Part shown: positions 39,356 to 42,240 of the stretch, piece after piece
Layout of the letters: each line of letters starts with the position of its first letter
How positions within the stretch are numbered: position 1 is the first letter of the stretch
Source of the DNA: Ulvibacter sp047614245
GTDB taxonomy: Bacteria; Bacteroidota; Bacteroidia; Flavobacteriales; Flavobacteriaceae
Length of the DNA stretch: 42,240 nt
NCBI GenBank assembly: GCA_047614245.1
Contig: JBLHIC010000014.1
Span: forward strand, 1-42,240
Direction of reading: 5' to 3'
Notes under the pieces: model-generated
Database searches by the model: none
Told to the model about the DNA's origin: nothing
Seen by the model: only the letters and a program-made list of their open reading frames with translations
Position numbers and translations under genes: made by a program

Positions 39356-39880
39356 TTAAAGATAGAGATCAATCAATCCTTCAGGGACATCTAAGAGAAT
39401 GTTTTTCGATTTACGATCAAGATTCTTAATGAATTTGTCAATAATTGGAATTAGGATTTGTTTGCCATTGCGATCAATTTCAAACAAAGCTTGAGAAGTT
39501 GTGTCGTTCACTCCGGTAATAGTTCCAATTTTCCCAAAGGAAGTATCTTCGGCTGAAAATCCAATAATTTCGTGATAGTAGAATTTGTTTCCACTCAGTT
39601 CCGGTAAAAAAGAAAGAGGTAAATATAAAGCAGCACCTAAAAGAACATCGGCTTCCTCTTCAGAATTTACATCTTCAAATTTTATCCGAAGTAATAGAGA
39701 CTTGTGTAATGAGCTTCTTACAATAAAAAATGGAACCAAGTTTTTGTGTTGTTCCACAAAAACTGATTCCATTTTAGTAAAGAGTTCGGGTTCGTCCGTG
39801 TCTAATTTTACAAGAAGTTCCCCTTTAAAGCTATATTTCTTAACGACTTTGCCTAAGTAGAAACAGTTCTCCTTTTGCAT
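39356..39880 (-). CDS. rimM: 16S rRNA processing protein RimM
   Basis: 174 residues, full family length. Assists 30S assembly and 16S 3'-end maturation by binding S19. N-terminal RimM barrel: YLGKVVKKYSFKGELLVKLDTDEPELF; C-terminal PRC-type barrel: NKFYYHEIIGFSAEDTSFGKIGTITGVNDTTSQALFEI and the ending ILLDVPEGLIDLYL. Downstream of rpsP by 11 bp, the usual S16-RimM order. Confidence 0.94.
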   Translation of the reverse strand: MQKENCFYLGKVVKKYSFKGELLVKLDTDEPELFTKMESVFVEQHKNLVPFFIVRSSLHKSLLLRIKFEDVNSEEEADVLLGAALYLPLSFLPELSGNKFYYHEIIGFSAEDTSFGKIGTITGVNDTTSQALFEIDRNGKQILIPIIDKFIKNLDRKSKNILLDVPEGLIDLYL

Positions 39881-39891
39881 CGCTTAAAAAA

Positions 39892-40542
39892 TTATTCTTT
39901 AGTTTCTTCCTTTGGTGCTTCAGTAGCCTCTTCAGCAGGAGTATCTGTCGCCTCCACAACCGCTTCAGCAGCCTTAGGATCTTGATCTGCTTTTGCTTCT
40001 GCAGCAGCAGCATCTATAGGTGAAACATTATCTTCAGCAGCAGCTTCAACAACTTCAGCAGCCTCTTCAACTTCTTCAACTACTGGCGCAGCAGCAGCAG
40101 CAGCATCGGCAGCACGTTTTTCGTTTACAGCTTTTTCAGCGGCAAATGCAGCTTCTTTAACTTTGTTATCGGCGTCTGAAAGTTTAGCGCGTTTAGTGTC
40201 AACGGTCTTTCCTTTCTCTTCCAACCACAAGTTGAATTTTTCCTCAGCTTGTTCTTCAGTTAATGCTCCTTTACGAACACCTCCAGCAAGATGATTTTTC
40301 ATCATAGCACCTTTATAAGAAAGGATACCTCTAGCTGTGTCTGTTGGTTGAGCTCCATTTTGAAGCCATTTTACGGCCCCATCAATGTCAAGTTCAATTT
40401 GTGCAGGGTTTACATTTGGATTATAGATACCTAGTTTGTCTAAGTATTTACCATCTCTTTTTGAGCGGGCATCTGCCGCTACGATCCAGTAAAAAGGTTT
40501 TCCTTTCTTACCGTGTCTTTGCAATCTAATTTTTACAGGCAT
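39892..40542 (-). CDS. rpsP: 30S ribosomal protein S16 with long acidic tail
   Basis: 216 residues. The first ~80 are a standard S16: MPVKIRLQRHGKKGKPFYWIVAADARSKRDGKYLDKLGIYNP and DGAVKWLQNGAQPTDTARGILSYKGAM. The remaining ~130 begin with a helical region (EEQAEEKFNLWLEEKG) and become a low-complexity Ala/Glu/Asp/Pro tail (ADAAAAAAPVVEEVEEAAEV and APKEETKE at the end). Typical S16 is 75-90 residues, so the tail more than doubles the protein; Bacteroidota S16 is often extended. First gene of the rpsP-rimM-trmN6 operon. Confidence 0.95.
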   Translation of the reverse strand: MPVKIRLQRHGKKGKPFYWIVAADARSKRDGKYLDKLGIYNPNVNPAQIELDIDGAVKWLQNGAQPTDTARGILSYKGAMMKNHLAGGVRKGALTEEQAEEKFNLWLEEKGKTVDTKRAKLSDADNKVKEAAFAAEKAVNEKRAADAAAAAAPVVEEVEEAAEVVEAAAEDNVSPIDAAAAEAKADQDPKAAEAVVEATDTPAEEATEAPKEETKE

Positions 40543-40555
40543 ATAATTATTTATT

Positions 40556-40570
40556 GAGGTTCGCGACCTC
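40556..40570 (-). promoter_or_regulatory. Short leader hairpin before rpsP
   Basis: GAGGT, TCGCG loop, ACCTC (40556-40570), located between the promoter match and the rpsP start. Only 5 bp of stem; it could influence translation of the ribosomal operon, but may be chance. Confidence 0.25.
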
Positions 40571-40588
40571 GGTTATAATTTTGGAGTG

Positions 40589-40596
40589 CAAATATA
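40589..40596 (-). promoter_or_regulatory. Putative rpsP -7 element
   Basis: Minus-strand TATATTTG, a full TAnnTTTG match, about 47 bp before the rpsP ATG. A TTG lies only about 15 bp upstream, somewhat short for the -33 element. Confidence 0.45.
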
Positions 40597-40675
40597 ACAT
40601 ATATTTTAATTCAAAATTAAAAGATTAGACTTTTTCTTTTATATTCGTGGAGAATCCCTCTTAACTCAATTTGTT

Positions 40676-41488
40676 ATGAAACTGTTATTGTTGTTTATTA
40701 GTTTATTACTTCTTACGTCGAGCTGTGAAAATACGGAGGTCGTGAATGCTGTGTTACAAGCTAAAATTAACAATACTTTTTACAGAGCATTGGATGCTAA
40801 AATAGTCGAAAATGAGGATGGTACATTTTTGATTCAGGGGGTGACAGGGCATGAATCACTTAGCATGAAAGTTGCAAACTTGGAGCTAAGAACGTATGAT
40901 TTTGGAGGGACAAGTGCAAATTATGCCTCCTTTGAAAGGTTAAATGGAGACACCTATTTTACAAACCCTAACGGGGAAGGGAGGGTGACAATCAGTAATT
41001 ACAATGAAGAAGCTCAAACAGCCAGTGGTTCCTTTGAATTCCTTGCAATTATTGATGGAGTGGATACCATTGCGGTACAGAACGGAATATTTTACCAAGC
41101 TGAAATATTTAATTTCTTGGAGGATGAGATAATAATAGACCCTGTTATGAACGTAGGAACCTTTTTATGTAGCGTTGATGGAAATCCATTCAATCCTTTT
41201 AATGTTTCGGCATTATTGTCAACTGGTTTCATTGAAGTAAAAGGGTATACAGGAAATAAATCTATAACGATCAAATTACCCATAGATGTCGTACCTGGTG
41301 ACTATCCTTTGCCAGAAACAGGATTTTCGGCTTACTACGACGATGGGGAGGGTTTACAAGATGCGACCCTTGGAAATGTAATTATTTTTACCCATGATGC
41401 AATTAACAATAAGGTAAATGGCACTTTTTTCTTTCTTACCGCTGCTCACGCCATATCCCTAGGTCAGTTCAATGTGATTTACGAATAA
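40676..41488 (+). CDS. DUF6252-like lipoprotein with two related domains
   Basis: 270 residues. Lipoprotein signal MKLLLLFISLLLLTSSCENTE, Cys17 at the lipobox. Two similar halves: FLIQGVTGHESLSMKVANLE, YDFGGTSANYASFERLNGD and TASGSFEFLAIID in the first; FIEVKGYTGNKSITIKLPID, LPETGFSAYYDDGEGLQD and VNGTFFFLTAAH in the second. This is the repeat of DUF6252-like flavobacterial lipoproteins. Likely surface or periplasmic, function unknown. A second, related gene begins 601 bp downstream. Confidence 0.75.
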   Translation: MKLLLLFISLLLLTSSCENTEVVNAVLQAKINNTFYRALDAKIVENEDGTFLIQGVTGHESLSMKVANLELRTYDFGGTSANYASFERLNGDTYFTNPNGEGRVTISNYNEEAQTASGSFEFLAIIDGVDTIAVQNGIFYQAEIFNFLEDEIIIDPVMNVGTFLCSVDGNPFNPFNVSALLSTGFIEVKGYTGNKSITIKLPIDVVPGDYPLPETGFSAYYDDGEGLQDATLGNVIIFTHDAINNKVNGTFFFLTAAHAISLGQFNVIYE

Positions 41489-42089
41489 ATTGATGCTATT
41501 TTTCTATTATGAAGAAATCAATGCTCTTGATGTTTCCGGCGCAGAGGTTAAGGTAGCCGCAGAAAGGGATTTGACAGTAGCAAGGAGAAATTCCTGAAAT
41601 GACTTTCTAGTCATCAAGATTAAAACCTCAACGTATTTATATTTTAAAAAAAACCAATCTTCAAGGTTTTTGAATTAGACCATAATTATCAGGCTGTTTT
41701 TTTCAATTTTCTCAGAAACACTTTTATTAGAAAATAGAGATTCAAATGGAAAAACGTTTTACTCGAATTAACGGGTTAAAAATTTCCGGGGTTAGATTCA
41801 AAACTAAAGGGTTTAACACTTGTAAAAAGACAGGTAAAGAGTCAATTTTATTCGATAATCGGCAATAAAAATTCAATAACTATAACGATTATCTGTAGGA
41901 TAATAGGCGTAATATAACAATTAGTGTTAAAAAATGATGTATTTCAGCGAATAATTAGTCTTTTAATCGTTTTTTAATTTAAACACTTCCTATATTAGTA
42001 GTCTCAAACCTAACGTGCTTAACCTGCTTATGAAAAATGTTATTAAACCCCTAAGAAGCACATCTCCTTTTAACACTTATTCTTGTGCT
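41489..42089. other. Gene-poor stretch between two lipoprotein genes
   Basis: About 600 bp, AT-rich. Short ORFs only: 41493-41597 (34 codons, starting MLFFYYEEINALDVSGAEVK) and 41746-41868 (40 codons, starting MEKRFTRINGLKISGVRFKT), neither recognisable. Near 41508 ATGAAGAAATCAATGCTC resembles the start of the downstream lipoprotein gene. Promoter sites for the downstream gene are probably near 41980-42020, but no TAnnTTTG element is clear. Confidence 0.4.
41746..41868 (+). CDS. Possible small basic protein (40 aa)
   Basis: ATG to TAA, 40 residues: MEKRFTRINGLKISGVRFKT then KGFNTCKKTGKESILFDNRQ. Basic, with no membrane segment or known motif. No clear RBS. It could be a real small gene or chance; a 40-codon frame in AT-rich DNA is weak evidence. 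Confidence 0.2.
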   Translation: MEKRFTRINGLKISGVRFKTKGFNTCKKTGKESILFDNRQ

Positions 42090-42240
42090 ATGAAAAAATC
42101 AATACTCCTCCTCTTCGCGGCAGTTATATTTCTTTCCTGCGAAAACATCGAAACAAACGCAACGGCCATGCAAGCCAATTTAAATACTGACTTTTTCAGA
42201 GCTTATTCAGTAAGTGGACAAGCAAATAATACAGATCAAA
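42090..42240 (+). CDS. Lipoprotein, paralogue of the upstream DUF6252-like gene (partial)
   Basis: Start of a gene cut by the window edge. MKKSILLLFAAVIFLSCENI is a lipoprotein signal with Cys17, and the mature start ETNATAMQANLNTDFFRAYSV matches the upstream protein (CENTEVVNAVLQAKINNTFYRAL). A frame extension to an ATG at 42030 exists but would spoil the signal peptide. Tandem paralogues with divergent sequence; the function of both is unknown. Confidence 0.8.
   Translation, partial: MKKSILLLFAAVIFLSCENIETNATAMQANLNTDFFRAYSVSGQANNTDQ

Noticed and set aside
41493..41597. 34-codon open frame after the first lipoprotein gene
   Set aside because: Too short and unsupported; could be a decayed fragment, so only mentioned in the intergenic entry.
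1..42240. CRISPR array, tRNA/rRNA genes, insertion sequences, prophage, integrase or origin
   Set aside because: No regularly spaced direct repeats, no cloverleaf with T-loop consensus, no transposase or phage genes were visible.

Overview
The window is AT-rich chromosomal DNA that reads as a marine or environmental member of the Flavobacteriaceae (phylum Bacteroidota). This rests on type IX secretion (T9SS) sorting domains, proteins of families largely confined to the phylum (DUF3098, DUF4271, DUF4296), a ~940-residue LeuRS, a long-tailed ribosomal protein S16, a QxH dihydroorotase, and TAnnTTTG-type promoter elements. The species cannot be named from the sequence alone. I see no tRNA, rRNA, CRISPR array, insertion sequence or prophage. 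Most of the window is ordinary housekeeping chromosome. The unusual parts are decaying secreted-protein genes, small inverted repeats near promoters, and one unfamiliar membrane/acyl-activation operon.

Layout. 1-1.95 kb: a partial DNA-3-methyladenine glycosylase (tag), a thioredoxin-like protein and a TonB-like protein. 1.95-3.17 kb: a T9SS cargo gene, preceded by the wreck of another T9SS gene that still carries a copy of the truB tail. 3.16-6.11 kb (minus): ftsX, a small lipoprotein, a DUF3098 protein, uppP and truB. 6.28-13.5 kb: leuS, a membrane zinc peptidase, a saccharopine dehydrogenase-like protein, a DUF423 protein and pckA, closed by a perfect 26-bp inverted-repeat terminator. 13.6-18.7 kb: hemD-DUF4271 (minus), an operon of glycosyltransferase, dihydroorotase and DUF4296 protein joined by TAATG overlaps, and an epimerase.

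18.7-20.0 kb: a gene-poor stretch with two broken secreted-protein genes, one a shrunken FG-GAP/T9SS protein. 20.0-25.4 kb: tyrS, a YHS protein, the three-gene operon luxE-like / transglutaminase-like membrane protein / DUF350, and a second T9SS cargo. 25.6-30.2 kb: a PhoB/PhoR-type two-component pair, a glycosyltransferase, trmB, a LysE-type exporter and an alkyltransferase-like protein. 30.4-33.2 kb: iron-sulfur and electron-transfer genes (Mrp ATPase, NifU-like, ferredoxin-NADP reductase, ferredoxin), with dyads near two start sites. 33.2-38.3 kb: a metallophosphoesterase remnant, glutaryl-CoA dehydrogenase, a Rieske oxygenase, and a divergent amino acid permease with a dimethylargininase-like hydrolase. 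38.3-40.5 kb (minus): rpsP, rimM, trmN6-like. 40.7 kb to the end: two related lipoprotein genes, the second cut by the window edge.

How the genes work together: envelope growth and division (ftsX, uppP), translation and tRNA/ribosome maturation (leuS, tyrS, truB, trmB, trmN6, rimM, rpsP), central metabolism (pckA, dihydroorotase, hemD), amino acid breakdown (saccharopine dehydrogenase-like, glutaryl-CoA dehydrogenase, dimethylargininase-like) and Fe-S biogenesis. The best candidates for something undescribed are the luxE/transglutaminase/DUF350 operon and the duplication-decay history at the truB/T9SS junction.
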